Assembly (NCBI GenBank): GCA_033816765.1
Contig: CM066294.1
Location: 3,256,599-3,320,598, forward strand
Source of the DNA: Nothopassalora personata
Lineage: Eukaryota > Ascomycota > Dothideomycetes > Mycosphaerellales > Mycosphaerellaceae
Length of the DNA stretch: 64,000 bases
Reading direction: 5' to 3'
The notes under the pieces: generated by a model
The model's database searches: none
What the model was told of the DNA's origin: nothing
What the model saw: only the letters and a program-made list of their open reading frames with translations
Made by a program: the position numbers and the translations under genes
In this document: positions 45,267 through 55,566 of the stretch, piece by piece
Numbering within the stretch: position 1 is the first letter of the stretch
Layout: the number at the start of each line of letters is the position of its first letter

Positions 45267-48200
45267 TTAATCAGGCTTAGTGTTGTTGATTGCCGCCTCG
45301 CAGTCAGCCATATTGAGCTGCTGCACGAAGTCGGCGTGCTTGTATCGATCCAGTGCCTTGGTGAATCCATCAGCTACTTGGTCGTTGGTGCCTATCCACT
45401 CAACGCTGATCTGGCCCTTGGCAATGCAGTCGCGGATGTAGTGGTAGCGGGTGTCGATGTGCTTAGTGCGGCCATCTACACCGTTGGTTCGCTTCGTGAT
45501 GTCGATCGCTGGCATGTTGTCTTCATGCAAGGTGATGGGGAATAGCGGTCCCTTGTAATCCACCTCCTTGAGCAAGTTGCCAATGCTGATGGCTTCCTTA
45601 GCTCCAAGCGTCAGTTGAACATACTCAGCCTCTGTTGAGGACAGAGTCACTATTGACTGGCGGCCTGACTTCCAGGAGACAGGTGCGCCCAGCATAGTGA
45701 AGACGAAGGCTCCTGTGGATCGCCTATCGTCAAGGTCGTCACCCCATGAGGTGTCGACATACCCCTTCAGCTGGAGGTCGTGAGAGCCCATGTCTGCACC
45801 CTTGAAGCACAGTCCACGGTACTTGTGGCCCACTAGATACGCCATAAGCTGCATCAACGCAGTCATGTGTTCTGTGGTTGGGTTTGCCAAGAAGCGACAC
45901 AGGAAGCATATCTGATAGCTGCAATCCGGTCGTGTCATCATAACAACCCATAGACACTCACCTGTGCCCTTCTGGTAACGGGCCTTCAGGTCAGAGTCCA
46001 CCTTGTGATCAGCTGGCGCCTTGCGGTACTGGTGCTTGGCATACATCGGTACTGCCGGCGGCTTGCCAGTGATGTTGTATTCGTCTGCTAGCTTCTGAAG
46101 ATAGCCGTCTTGGACGATGGAGAGGGTACGGTTCTTGCGGTCTCGAATGATGCGCATCCCCAAGTAGTGGTGGACGTCGCCAAGCTCACGCATCTTGAAC
46201 TTCTCTTGCAGCAGTGCCGCGACTGCTTCAACACCGGTCTTCGCGATGATGAGCAGGTCATCAACATAGATGACAATGATAGCGCCTGACACCTCGTGCT
46301 TGAACACGCAGATGTCGCTCATGATGGGGATGAATTGCAGGGTCCTCAAGAACTTGCTGAGCTCTTGATACCATAACAATGGGGATTGCTTCAATCCATA
46401 TAGAGCACGGCGGAGCTCGCAAACGTTGTTGCTCTGCTCGAAGCCGTGTGGCATCTCAACATAGACCTTTCGGCCTGTAATGATGGCGTTGAGGAAAGCA
46501 GTCATGATGTCGTACTGCTGACACTCAAGGTCGTAATGTGCGATGATCGCGTACAGCATGCGCAGTGTGGATGGCTTCACCACTGCTGCGTACGTGTCGT
46601 CGTAATCACCTTCACGCTGTGTATCGCCACGGACAACCCAGCGCGCCTTGAAGCGGCTGATCTTGCCGTTGGCATCCAGCTTGATGGCATACACCCATCT
46701 GCCCTTCAGCACTCGTGCGTCATGTGGCAGTGAGGCCTTGTCCTTGTAGGACCAAGTCTGGTATTGCTCGAGACTAGCGAATTCAGCTTCTTCAGCTGCG
46801 CGCCACTCGGCGTGTTGAGGAGTCTTCATTGCTGACTTGTGACTCTTCGGTATCACCACTGTGGCGGGATCTGGCCAGTCAGTGGATGCCATGAATGCCG
46901 AGACTGTGGCATGTGGCATGTCAGCCAGCTGCTTGCGAGCGGTCTTGCTGAGCGAGTGATACAGTGCCCTACGCTGGCGCCGATTGGCTTCGAATTGATA
47001 GCCGTTCTGAGGGTCGCGGACGTTGACTGGCGCACGACGAGTGCGCTGCGGGCGTGTTGAGGGTGGTGGTGCCTCCTCAACAGGATCTGGTGTATCAGGA
47101 GGTGTGATAAAGTCGTCTTCATCATCATCCTCGACAGATGGCTTGGGAGGTGTTGTTGGCTGCACCTCCGGAAAGTCGTCCGGAGCGGTGTCTTGATAGC
47201 TGTCAACTACCTCCTGGGCCAAGTCCTCATTCACCTGCTGGACTGGTGTCTCAGCAGGGCGGTTGATAATAGTGATGTTCTTAGGTGTAGCTACACCCCC
47301 AGAATCACCACCCCCAGGAGCCACACCACGCTCGGCTCCAGCGCGCTTTGGCTGAGTCGATGCCTTGTGGTTGCGCTCTACAGGGAAGATGTCGTCCAGA
47401 GAGATGTATTCATCATCAGCTTCAGGCTCCTCGGCCAAAGCAGTGATAGGCTCCTTGCCTTCAATGAACTGAACATCCTTGGTACGGAACACTCTATGCG
47501 CCTTAGCAACATAGACACGGTAGATGGTGCGGCTCTCGTATCCAACAAGCTTGCCCTCCAATGAGCGGGAGTCAAACTTCTCACCTCGGCCGACACTGTG
47601 GTCGTACACGAAGGCGCGGCATCCATATGCCTTGAGGTGTGACAGGCTGGGCTTCACTTCGCCCTTGCCTTGCCACGTGTTGATGACTTCCTGAGGTGAC
47701 AGTCCCTTGAGGGCTGCACTCGGAGTCAGGTTGAGTAGATAGACCGAAGCCTGCACAGCTTCTGGCCAGAGTGCCACTGGCAGGCCAGCATCAATCAGTA
47801 GCTTGCGTGACTGGACGCACACGATATGATTGCTGACCTCCGCACCGCCATTCTGTTCTGATGAATGAGGTGCTGTGATCTGAAGTGTGAAGCCCTCATC
47901 TTGTGAGAGCTGGGTGAGTGCGGTGCCTCCATACTCGCCGCCTCCATCTATGCGTAAGATCACAATGCTGGCATTGTATTCTGTCTTCACATGACGGACA
48001 ACGGTGCGGATATGCTGGGCAGCGCCATTCTTCTGCGCTGAACAGAACACTGTTCGCTGCAGGCTGGCGAGGCAAGTGAATAGCGTGAAGTATCTCTCCT
48101 TGCCAAGCCCAAGGTTGCGGACTGTCACTACATCGGCTGCGATGATGTAGTATGGTGTTGACGGTCGCACCATAGGTATGCGGTTATAGACTTTGTGCCC

Positions 48201-50051
48201 CAGTCCCATGCGACATGGTACGCATTCGCGTGGGTGCTTGCTGAGGTCACCGTTGCCGACAATGATGATGCGCTGATCGTTGTGAAGCTGCACTAGCTTG
48301 CGGCTGTGAATGTGTCCAAGGCGTCTGTGCCACAGGTCGCCAGTCGCGGCGATAGATGGCTCAACCTTAGATGATGCCAAAGCAGTCGGTGAATGCTTTA
48401 GCTTGAGGAATGGCAGTCCATTGTGACTGTAGCAGTGTGCCACCGTACGCGCACCATTCCCCTTTGTGAAGAGGATCTGGTCGTCGTTACGATAATAGAC
48501 ACCCTTGCGGCGGAGAGCCTCTGTCGAGATCAGATTGGCTGCAAGGCCTGGCACGTACAGCACCTGCGAGAAGTAGGTGATGCCGCATCCATACAGGTCC
48601 AATTGGATAATGCCACAGGCTGTCGCAGTGATGGTGCCCTTGCCTGTCCTAATAGGGACATTGCAGGGCCGATAATCCATCATATTGCTCAGCTCGTTAG
48701 TCATATGAGAAGTGCAGCCAGAGTCCACAACCCAGTCGGTTGGGCTCTTCGCTGCCAGCAGTGCGGAGGTGTCTTGAATGTCATCCTCGGCAGCCATATA
48801 CATGCTGTGGTTGCCGTTGTATGGAGTCATCAGATCCTCGAGGTTGTTCATGCCGTGAGCCGCAAATTGAGCGGTCTCTCCGGCGCGCTGCTGCTGAGGG
48901 TGGTCAGTGGTGTTGTTCACCTGCTGACGCTGTTGCTGGTTGCCATTCTGGTTGCCGTTCTGCTGTGGTGGGTTCTTTGGTTTCCATCCAGCAGGTGCAA
49001 GTTCCGGATGTAGGTTCCAGCAAGTTACAGGTTGGTGAGTGGTACTGCCACAACCATGGCATGGGTCATACTGTTGACGCTGCTGGTTGTTGCCACCGTT
49101 GCCGTTACCGCGGCCTCCTTTGCCACGGCCACGACCACCTCGGCCTCCACGTGGATTGCCGCCGCCACCACGGTTGCCATTGCCGCCATTGCCCTGTGGG
49201 TTGGCGGGTGGGGTGGGAGTAGTCTGCTTTGCTGCAAGGTTTGCGGTCTCGCTCTGCTGAGCAGCCGCCTCATCAAGCAGATCACCAATCACCTTCTCGA
49301 GTGTGATGGTGGTGCTGTCCTCGATCCTGCCAGTCATCTGCCTCAGCTGTTCGCGCTTTGATGAGGCGAATGCTGGGAAGTAGGGCGCGATCTGGTACAG
49401 GAAGCGGAACATAGCCTGGGCCTTGGATATGGCCAGTTCTGTGTTCTTGAGATTGGCAAGCTTTGCCTGATACTGCTGGCAATACTTGTCAAGGTTGGAG
49501 CCACTGTAAGCATGTGACTCGAAGTCCAGATACAACGAGTATTCCTCGGACTTGCCGGTCTGGCCATATGTTGATTTGAGATGATCCCATAGTCCATCCG
49601 GAGCCTGATAGGCTTTGCAGTTGTCGGCGATAGACTGACTGCAGTTGGCGATGATGAGGGCGCGAGCTTGATACTTCTTCGCCTCCCATGCCTCAATCCG
49701 GTCGTCAAGCTCGTATTGCTGTTCACTCGGACGGATTGTAGGTCTTGGCTTGAGTGCTGTTGAATCGACAAATCCATACAGCTGCTCGCCACGCAGGACT
49801 GACTCGAGCATGTCGCTCCATCTCGGATAGTCGTCCTTGCCCTGGAGCTTGCTGACACCAGGGGTGCTATTGGTACTACGACCAACCATGTTGCTGAAGA
49901 TGCGACTCGTAGTCGCTATTGCTGGAAGCTTCTTCTTGGTTACAGCAGCCGACTCGGCTTGCTGTTGTTGCTGACTCTGGTCCCCGGTCACAGACTGCTG
50001 TGCCAGTGGTACCTCGAGTCCTGTGATGTTACCGTTATCGTCAGTATCCAT
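45267..50051 (-). CDS. Gag-Pol polyprotein of the intact Copia element
   Basis: One frame of 1594 aa. Gag occupies about 1-320, with GKDDYPRWSDMLESVL near 70 and a Gly/Arg/Asn-rich stretch. A zinc knuckle PCHGCGSTTHQPVTCW lies near 330. Protease is VVDSGCTSHMT near 440. The integrase zinc region has HRRLGHIHS near 580 and CVPCRMG near 612, followed by the DDE core. Reverse transcriptase has YVDDLLIIAK near 1262, and RNase H has STEAEYVQL near 1474 and DTRYHYIRD near the end. Integrase precedes RT, the Copia order. No frameshift or stop between gag and pol, as in many Copia elements. All expected catalytic motifs are present, so it may be active. Confidence 0.95.
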   Translation of the reverse strand: MDTDDNGNITGLEVPLAQQSVTGDQSQQQQQAESAAVTKKKLPAIATTSRIFSNMVGRSTNSTPGVSKLQGKDDYPRWSDMLESVLRGEQLYGFVDSTALKPRPTIRPSEQQYELDDRIEAWEAKKYQARALIIANCSQSIADNCKAYQAPDGLWDHLKSTYGQTGKSEEYSLYLDFESHAYSGSNLDKYCQQYQAKLANLKNTELAISKAQAMFRFLYQIAPYFPAFASSKREQLRQMTGRIEDSTTITLEKVIGDLLDEAAAQQSETANLAAKQTTPTPPANPQGNGGNGNRGGGGNPRGGRGGRGRGKGGRGNGNGGNNQQRQQYDPCHGCGSTTHQPVTCWNLHPELAPAGWKPKNPPQQNGNQNGNQQQRQQVNNTTDHPQQQRAGETAQFAAHGMNNLEDLMTPYNGNHSMYMAAEDDIQDTSALLAAKSPTDWVVDSGCTSHMTNELSNMMDYRPCNVPIRTGKGTITATACGIIQLDLYGCGITYFSQVLYVPGLAANLISTEALRRKGVYYRNDDQILFTKGNGARTVAHCYSHNGLPFLKLKHSPTALASSKVEPSIAATGDLWHRRLGHIHSRKLVQLHNDQRIIIVGNGDLSKHPRECVPCRMGLGHKVYNRIPMVRPSTPYYIIAADVVTVRNLGLGKERYFTLFTCLASLQRTVFCSAQKNGAAQHIRTVVRHVKTEYNASIVILRIDGGGEYGGTALTQLSQDEGFTLQITAPHSSEQNGGAEVSNHIVCVQSRKLLIDAGLPVALWPEAVQASVYLLNLTPSAALKGLSPQEVINTWQGKGEVKPSLSHLKAYGCRAFVYDHSVGRGEKFDSRSLEGKLVGYESRTIYRVYVAKAHRVFRTKDVQFIEGKEPITALAEEPEADDEYISLDDIFPVERNHKASTQPKRAGAERGVAPGGGDSGGVATPKNITIINRPAETPVQQVNEDLAQEVVDSYQDTAPDDFPEVQPTTPPKPSVEDDDEDDFITPPDTPDPVEEAPPPSTRPQRTRRAPVNVRDPQNGYQFEANRRQRRALYHSLSKTARKQLADMPHATVSAFMASTDWPDPATVVIPKSHKSAMKTPQHAEWRAAEEAEFASLEQYQTWSYKDKASLPHDARVLKGRWVYAIKLDANGKISRFKARWVVRGDTQREGDYDDTYAAVVKPSTLRMLYAIIAHYDLECQQYDIMTAFLNAIITGRKVYVEMPHGFEQSNNVCELRRALYGLKQSPLLWYQELSKFLRTLQFIPIMSDICVFKHEVSGAIIVIYVDDLLIIAKTGVEAVAALLQEKFKMRELGDVHHYLGMRIIRDRKNRTLSIVQDGYLQKLADEYNITGKPPAVPMYAKHQYRKAPADHKVDSDLKARYQKGTGECLWVVMMTRPDCSYQICFLCRFLANPTTEHMTALMQLMAYLVGHKYRGLCFKGADMGSHDLQLKGYVDTSWGDDLDDRRSTGAFVFTMLGAPVSWKSGRQSIVTLSSTEAEYVQLTLGAKEAISIGNLLKEVDYKGPLFPITLHEDNMPAIDITKRTNGVDGRTKHIDTRYHYIRDCIAKGQISVEWIGTNDQVADGFTKALDRYKHADFVQQLNMADCEAAINNTKPD

Positions 50052-50244
50052 CCACCACTGCAGAGCACCAACTAGGTGTCACTGCGATACTCGCCAAGTT
50101 GCCCACTGGGTCTTGGCTGAAGATGTTTGCTGCTGTCGCGTTTGGTCGCATGAAGTCGCGGACACGCGCAATCAGCAGGATACAATCAACAATGTCGTTC
50201 GAAGGTATGCGCGCAGTCGTAAGCGCTGAGGGTGCTCATAACCA

Positions 50245-50390
50245 GATAATGTGAGTAGATTGATGTATTGAAGAAGATCTACGAAAGCGAGAGAGAGAGA
50301 TAAGCTCGAAAAAAAAAGGGGTCCTGCCTAATGCGGACTAGTGCATCGGCAAAACCGGTGGGACCAGTGAATGGGCCCCAGCATCAAGTC
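50245..50390 (-). repeat. 5' LTR of the intact Copia element
   Basis: 146 bp, two A longer than the 3' copy. It is directly followed (minus strand, from 50244) by the initiator-tRNA-Met-type primer site. Confidence 0.9.
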
Positions 50391-50395
50391 CTAAA

Positions 50396-53300
50396 GAAGG
50401 TAGCGCTAACTACGGTATCCTCTAACGAGGTTACCTAGAATACTACCTAGGATACCTTACTCTACCGTAATACGCTCCTTAAGCTTAGTTATATATTCTC
50501 CCTTATTACTTCTCTATTTACTCGCTATTAGTATCTCCTTACCTACGAGCTCCTCCTCGGCCTACCGTATATATCTCTCCGCCCGTAGGATATCGTCGAC
50601 GACCCGAGTAATGTCCTAGACGGTTAGTCTTTTATAAGCGCTCCCGCGAACGCGCCGACTCTCGATCCTACGCGCGTTTACCTCGTTTAGATTACTCGTA
50701 GGAACCTAGAGGTCCGAAGGACCTTCTTTAATTTACGAGAGTAGTAGTAGCGACCGAACGTAGTAGCCGCCTACTAGTATTCTATATAGGCCTTCCTTCG
50801 CCTACTAGCCGTCCTTATCTATATAACTACCGGGTAGCCGCTCCGCGAACCCGAGTTCTTAGCGACTACGTAGTAGAACTCGGAATAGTATCGATACCTC
50901 GTCGTCCGCGACGGTTAGGTAGTATCCTATAGCACGTACCGGAAATAGTAGAATATATAAGGTCGAGGGACTAATACTATCTACGGCTATAGGCCCGCCT
51001 ATAGCGTAATACTATTAAATTACATCGCGTACGTAGTGCCGTTTACGAGCGTCCTCTATAGAGAGCCGCCCTCTCGCTTCCTATAGTAGAATCGGGGTAA
51101 AGTATAGCCTCTAAGTACGCTTAGCTAGCGGATAGAGGAGGCGTATACCCTAGCTTACGTACCGCGGCTCTACGTATAGAATTAGCGATAGCTTACTATC
51201 GCTATTATAAAGACGAAATTCGCCTAGTATTACTAATATCTCTTCCTATAGTACGACGAGGTAGACGATAATAATAGTAATAGCGCCGACGAAGCTATTA
51301 CCGTTATAACGAAGTAGCGTAACTATTCCCTCTACGTCTCGAACATCGCGTATACGAACGTATACCGTAGCCCGGTAGGCCGGGCCTAGGACGCTCTTCT
51401 TTATAATAGCCTAGAGGCATCCTAGCTCTAGTAACGGTTCTAGTAGGTCGACAGTATCGCGCGTTATTACGTAGGAGCTACCCCTACCGTATAGGATACT
51501 ATTATCGACCGTCTAGAGCGTACGGGTCCTTAGTAGTAGATAGTCTACTCCCCCTAGACAATTATAACGTATACTCGTTAGCTCGTTAAGTCCGATTACT
51601 TCGAGTAGAAGTCGATTAAGTAGTAGAACGCCTTATCCTATATCGTCGAGGGTATACCCGAAGTAATCGCGGTCCTCCCTATAGGTAGCGGTAAGAGCCT
51701 ACTCTTTATACTCCTAGCTACCTTCCCTAGGCACCGGTCTACTATCGTCGTACTACCTCTCGTCGCCCTCCGAGGCGATATAGTACGTCGCCTCTAAGAG
51801 GCGTCTATTCCCTTTATAGTCTAGGTACCTAGCGTTACCTAATACGCTTCGGTTGTACTCGTTAGTATAGAAGCGGCGGGTAGTACGGACTTCCTTTTAT
51901 ACGCCTATAGGCTTAATAATCGCCTCCTCCTTAATCGTATCGTTATCGACGAGTATTACCTTACTATTACCGCCCTTAACTACCGCCGCTAGGCCTTTAC
52001 GAAACTACGGGAGCTCCGTACGATTAATACGTAGTTCGTGTATCTAAGCGCTACCCTACCTCCGTCTATAAGCGCCGTCTTTATATAGTAGAACTATATC
52101 CGCTATCCCGTCGTCGTTTAGGTACGGACGCGGCGACCTAACATTACGTACGCCTAGAAGTATTAGGAGGAGTGGTAGCTAGACCGGGATGTCGCCTATC
52201 TCCTCTATATATTCGAGGAGGCCGGCTTCTTCTAGCTATACTACCGGGTCGTTGTATATAGCTATACGCGCGCCGCCGCCTACGACGTCGCCGTCGCCCT
52301 CGGTTACGGGCTCTATATAGCTAAGAGCGGTACGATAGAAGATAAGGAAGCCGTAGTCGCTACGTAGATCGCCGAGATAGGTTCGCGGTATCTCTCCTAT
52401 ACCTCCGCGTTCGCCGAGGGGTTCGACTACCCCTACGTACGTCTTACTATCTATTATAGCTAACCTAGGTCGATAATCTTATTCGCCTAGTAGAGCGGTC
52501 GCGCCGGGCGGGACGGGTCGGAGGCTATATTAGTTATAATCCTACTACCGGTAGATACGTCCTAGCCTACTTCTAACGCCGTTCGGGCGTATAGAGATAA
52601 ACTAGATACCCTACCCCCCCTTTACCGACGTAACCCTAGTCAAGCGGGCCGATCGCGAGTAGGCTACGCGGTTAGTATCGTCTCGCGAATATCTCCGACT
52701 TACTATTAGTACTATATACGATAGTAAGACTAGCGCTAAGTAGTATAGACCTAGCGAAGCGTAGTATATAATATATTAACGGGGTCTAGACGTACCCGAC
52801 GCCCCGGTCGTAGACCCGGCCCTCGACGAACCCGTCCCTCGGCCCTATCTATATAATACTACTACCGAACTATATACTAGTCGCGCGACCGAGTAAGGTA
52901 ACCTAGACCGGTATACCGCCTACCTAGCCCGTCTTACCGGTATCTACGCGTACTACTAGCTACGCGCCGCCTCCGACTACGACTACCTATTTAATACGTA
53001 TCCCTATAAGGGCACGGTAATCTAGATAGGCCGTATCGCGCGGTAGGCCGCGTCGCCGAAGCCGTAGATCGCGCTATATACCGCGTACTATAAATGTCTA
53101 AATCTATAGGCTATTTACGGTATTAGCGTTCCCGGCTCGGCTATATATAGGAGGTTGTATACTAGGAAAGATATCGTCCTTCCCCTATATATTAGCGTAT
53201 TCGAGCGCGTAACCGGACCGCGGTAGATTTAGCGCCGTTTTAGTAGGCGATTCCCGCGGCTAGAGGATTACCTAGTATAGCTCGGGACCGAGGCTATATT

Positions 53301-53484
53301 CGGTAGTACGAGGAGTATCTAGGCTATAGTTATAGCGGTACGGGCGTTAGATAAGTTTAGGAATGTTAATAGTACTAGTACGTAACCGGTAGCTAGTAAT
53401 AGGTAACCGATCTATCGAATAGAATATAACCCGACTTAGATAGATCTACCGTAATATCCCGATTAGTAGATTATCGTATATATT
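50396..53484 (+). pseudogene. RecQ-like subtelomeric helicase remnant, helicase core and C-terminus
   Basis: RIP-mutated, reading toward the telomere. Motif I reads LPIGSGKSLLF (51675-51710), motif II RIVIDEYYL (51934-51962, normally DEC/DEH), motif III YLSATLPP (52041-52064) and motif VI SGRAGRDG (52489-52517), preceded by two TAG codons where QQ is usual. This motif set is RecQ-type, as in the telomere-linked helicases of other fungi. Stops are mostly TAG/TAA. Together with 36528-37603 and 44491-44861 it amounts to about 4.5 kb of former coding DNA. The 3' end is uncertain; the last part (53400-53484) may be downstream sequence, where the gag-only element has inserted. Confidence 0.82.
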
Positions 53485-53803
53485 TGTTACGGATCGGTCT
53501 GGGGAAGCCCGTAGCCAACCAATCGATGCCAGCAGACCAGCGGATGCACCCGATATGCAGAGTGCTCTCAGTGCTCTCGGGTGCTCTCTCGAGAGAGCAG
53601 AGAGAGCAGAGAGAGCAGGAAAGATCACGCCAAGACACGGCACTATATAGACGACGCTCTTTTGCAAGTAGATAGGAGCCTCGTGCTCAACTCATTTTAA
53701 GTATACACCATATACTGTTTGGGACCACTACCTTCTCAACGAGTCAGAGACATCACTACAAAGATCCAAGCCCAGTTGGGATAACGTACAGCGGTTCCTA
53801 ACA
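53485..53803 (+). repeat. 5' LTR of the gag-only element
   Basis: 319 bp. It contains a run of GAGAGAGCA repeats (about 53587-53620) and a TATATAG segment near 53644 that could be a TATA box. Confidence 0.93.
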
Positions 53804-53835
53804 ACTTTGAGCACCACCACCAGGGCCCTTTGCAT

Positions 53836-54828
53836 ATGTCTGGGAGAGACGCTACCCGGAGTCCGTTACGACAACAGCCACAGTCAACTGGCATCACGGA
53901 ACGAATGAGCGAAATGTCGATTACAGGAAGCAGCAAGAACAACAACACTCCTATGGGTATGCTGAACCCATTGGACCACCACCGTGCACCTAAGGTGTCT
54001 ACGCCGGAGACGTTCGACGGGACCAAGGACAAACTGGAGGCTTTTCAACTGCAGGTTCAGTTGTACCTTCACTTCAACGCACACCAGTTTCAAGGCGAGG
54101 CTTCTAAAGTCTTGTACGCCGCATCCTTCCTACGAGGAAAAGCAGCTAGAGGATTCCGACCATACCTCAAGGACTGGCTACACAACCAGGGCGAGGGAGA
54201 AACACCGAAAACGGAAACTCGAAAAATTTTCCACGACTACGACGAGTTTGAGACGAAACTCGATGATCTATACGGGATACCAAATGAGGAGGTATACGCC
54301 GACCGACATATCCGACAACTTCGACAGACTACTTCTGTAGCGCTGTACGCCTCAGAATTCCAAGGATATGCCGCCGACCTGGAATGGAACGACGCAGCTT
54401 TGCGATCGCAGTTCTACCTCGGGCTGAAAGACAACGTCAAAGCCGAACTATCCCGAAACGCCAGCGTCGTTACGCTAGGGGCGATGATTAGGGCAGCAAA
54501 GGAGATCGACGAAAGGCTCCAGGAGTTGAGGTACGACTGACACGTACAGCCTGGATACCAGAGACCCGCCGCGGGCGGAAGAGGGGGCTTCAAGGCCAGA
54601 AGTCAGGACCCTAATGGTTACGGAGACCCAATGGAATTGGACGTAACGGAACGTAGGACAGGAAGGGGGCTAAAGAGCAAAGGTTCCACCTGCTACGTAT
54701 GTGGCGAGCAAGGCCATTTTGCAAGGAACTGCAAGAAAAAGAACATGGTTAGCCGCGAGTTCAACGCAATGATTCGCGAAGAGAATGCATACCAGGAATG
54801 CGAGAGCTTTCTCTCGAAATCTGCCTAG
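53836..54828 (+). CDS. gag: Gag with zinc knuckle, interrupted by one in-frame UGA
   Basis: The first part runs from the ATG at 53836 to UGA at 54538-54540 (234 aa). It is a Ty3/Gypsy-type capsid domain: ETFDGTKDKLEAFQLQVQLY, YAASFLRGKAARGF, YDEFETKLDDLYG and LRQTTSVALYASEFQGYA. The same frame continues for 95 codons after the UGA and includes the CCHC knuckle CYVCGEQGHFARNC, ending at 54828. So capsid and nucleocapsid are separated by a single stop. UGA could come from a CGA codon by one C-to-T change, or it could be read through; the next bases are CAC, not the well-known leaky CUA context. There is no trace of protease or RT after it. Confidence 0.88.
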
Positions 54829-54932
54829 CAGAAACGACCTGACGATAAAGGCATTAAACAGCGGCTTCTTGATTTAATGACCTAGGACACAGAAGTCAAC
54901 ACTACGACACGGAAAACAGATAAAGGACGAAC

Positions 54933-55493
54933 TTACGACGAGACCAACTCCGAGAAGGATTCAGGAAGGAGGAGATTCCCATCCAAGGACAAGCTAGGGT
55001 CGAAGACCGAAGGATCGGAGGCAGGAAACCACCAGTCTTCCGGGATAGAAGGCGGAGCGGCCTCGAGCTCCCCTTGTTCTAACACTTGGATGCTCGCCTC
55101 CTCGACAGCGATCGCCTCGCCCTCGCGCTTTTCGTGCAGCTCAAGCTGACGACGAAGACGCGCCTCCTTCGCATAGGCTGCCGCGATCTCTTCACTCTTG
55201 CGAACGAGATCATGACGGACCGCTTCAAGCTTACGGGTGAGCTTGTCCCGTACGGACTGAAGGGACTTCCACTCAGCAGGAGTGACTCGCACGTCACAAC
55301 CCTTGATGTTGTGTTCGTTGCACTCCGAACAGCGGCCCGATTTAATGTGGACACGGCACACCTTTTTCTCACGAGTGCAGAAAGAGCACGACTTGACCAT
55401 AGTAATCCCGTTCTCTCGAATGAACTTGGCAAGCTTCTTGCGACGATGCGTACTGGTTTTGGTGACGGGAAGGGAAAGGGAAGAAGAAGACAT
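54933..55493 (-). CDS. Antisense retroelement-encoded protein: Cys-rich finger and coiled coil
   Basis: Intact 186-aa frame on the strand opposite to gag, ending just inside the gag side and starting 74 bases from the 3' LTR. A basic N-terminus (THRRKKLAKFI) is followed by a six-cysteine cluster, CSFC...VCRVHIKSGRCSEC...GC (about residues 36-67). Its C-x2-C-x6-C-x8-C-x2-C-x6-C spacing is close to a Zn2Cys6 finger. Residues 75-140 are a charged coiled coil (LTRKLEAVRHDLVRKSEEIA), and the tail is acidic with EDWWFP and DPSLSLD. It could bind DNA or RNA and dimerise; that is inference. A RIP-mutated homologue lies in the same relative place in the Gypsy at 37604-44485. I recall similar hypothetical proteins in other fungi, but know of no assigned function. 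Confidence 0.85.
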   Translation of the reverse strand: MSSSSLSLPVTKTSTHRRKKLAKFIRENGITMVKSCSFCTREKKVCRVHIKSGRCSECNEHNIKGCDVRVTPAEWKSLQSVRDKLTRKLEAVRHDLVRKSEEIAAAYAKEARLRRQLELHEKREGEAIAVEEASIQVLEQGELEAAPPSIPEDWWFPASDPSVFDPSLSLDGNLLLPESFSELVSS

Positions 55494-55566
55494 CGTTGGA
55501 TGACAAAGTTGGAAAGGAATGACATCTTGTAAGCTTCGGGACGAAGCTAGGCTAGAAGGGGGATGG

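Larger units (their letters stand above)
44862..50390 (-). mobile_element. Intact, unmutated Ty1/Copia retrotransposon with very short LTRs
   Basis: Complete 5529-bp element on the minus strand. The direct terminal repeats are only 144 bp (44862-45005) and 146 bp (50245-50390); they differ in an A run (7 versus 9) and otherwise look identical. The target duplication is CTAAA at 44857-44861 and 50391-50395. Right after the 5' LTR, on the minus strand, TGGTTATGAGC matches the complement of the anticodon loop of initiator tRNA-Met, the typical Copia primer site. A purine tract ATGGGGGT abuts the 3' LTR. With these boundaries the LTR ends are GACTTGATG...CATTATC rather than exact TG...CA. No RIP, although it sits inside a heavily RIP-mutated helicase gene. 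Confidence 0.93.

Noticed and set aside
44943..45370. Minus-strand frames after the Copia Gag-Pol stop
   Set aside because: They overlap the LTR and the end of pol, with no motif; treated as chance.
46839..49361. Plus-strand frames inside the intact Copia (for example 48423-49013)
   Set aside because: They are complements of the long continuous Gag-Pol frame and lack the finger/coiled-coil features of the antisense gene.
55079..55532. Other open frames on both strands over the antisense accessory gene
   Set aside because: Only the 55493-54933 frame has the cysteine spacing and the homologue in the second element.
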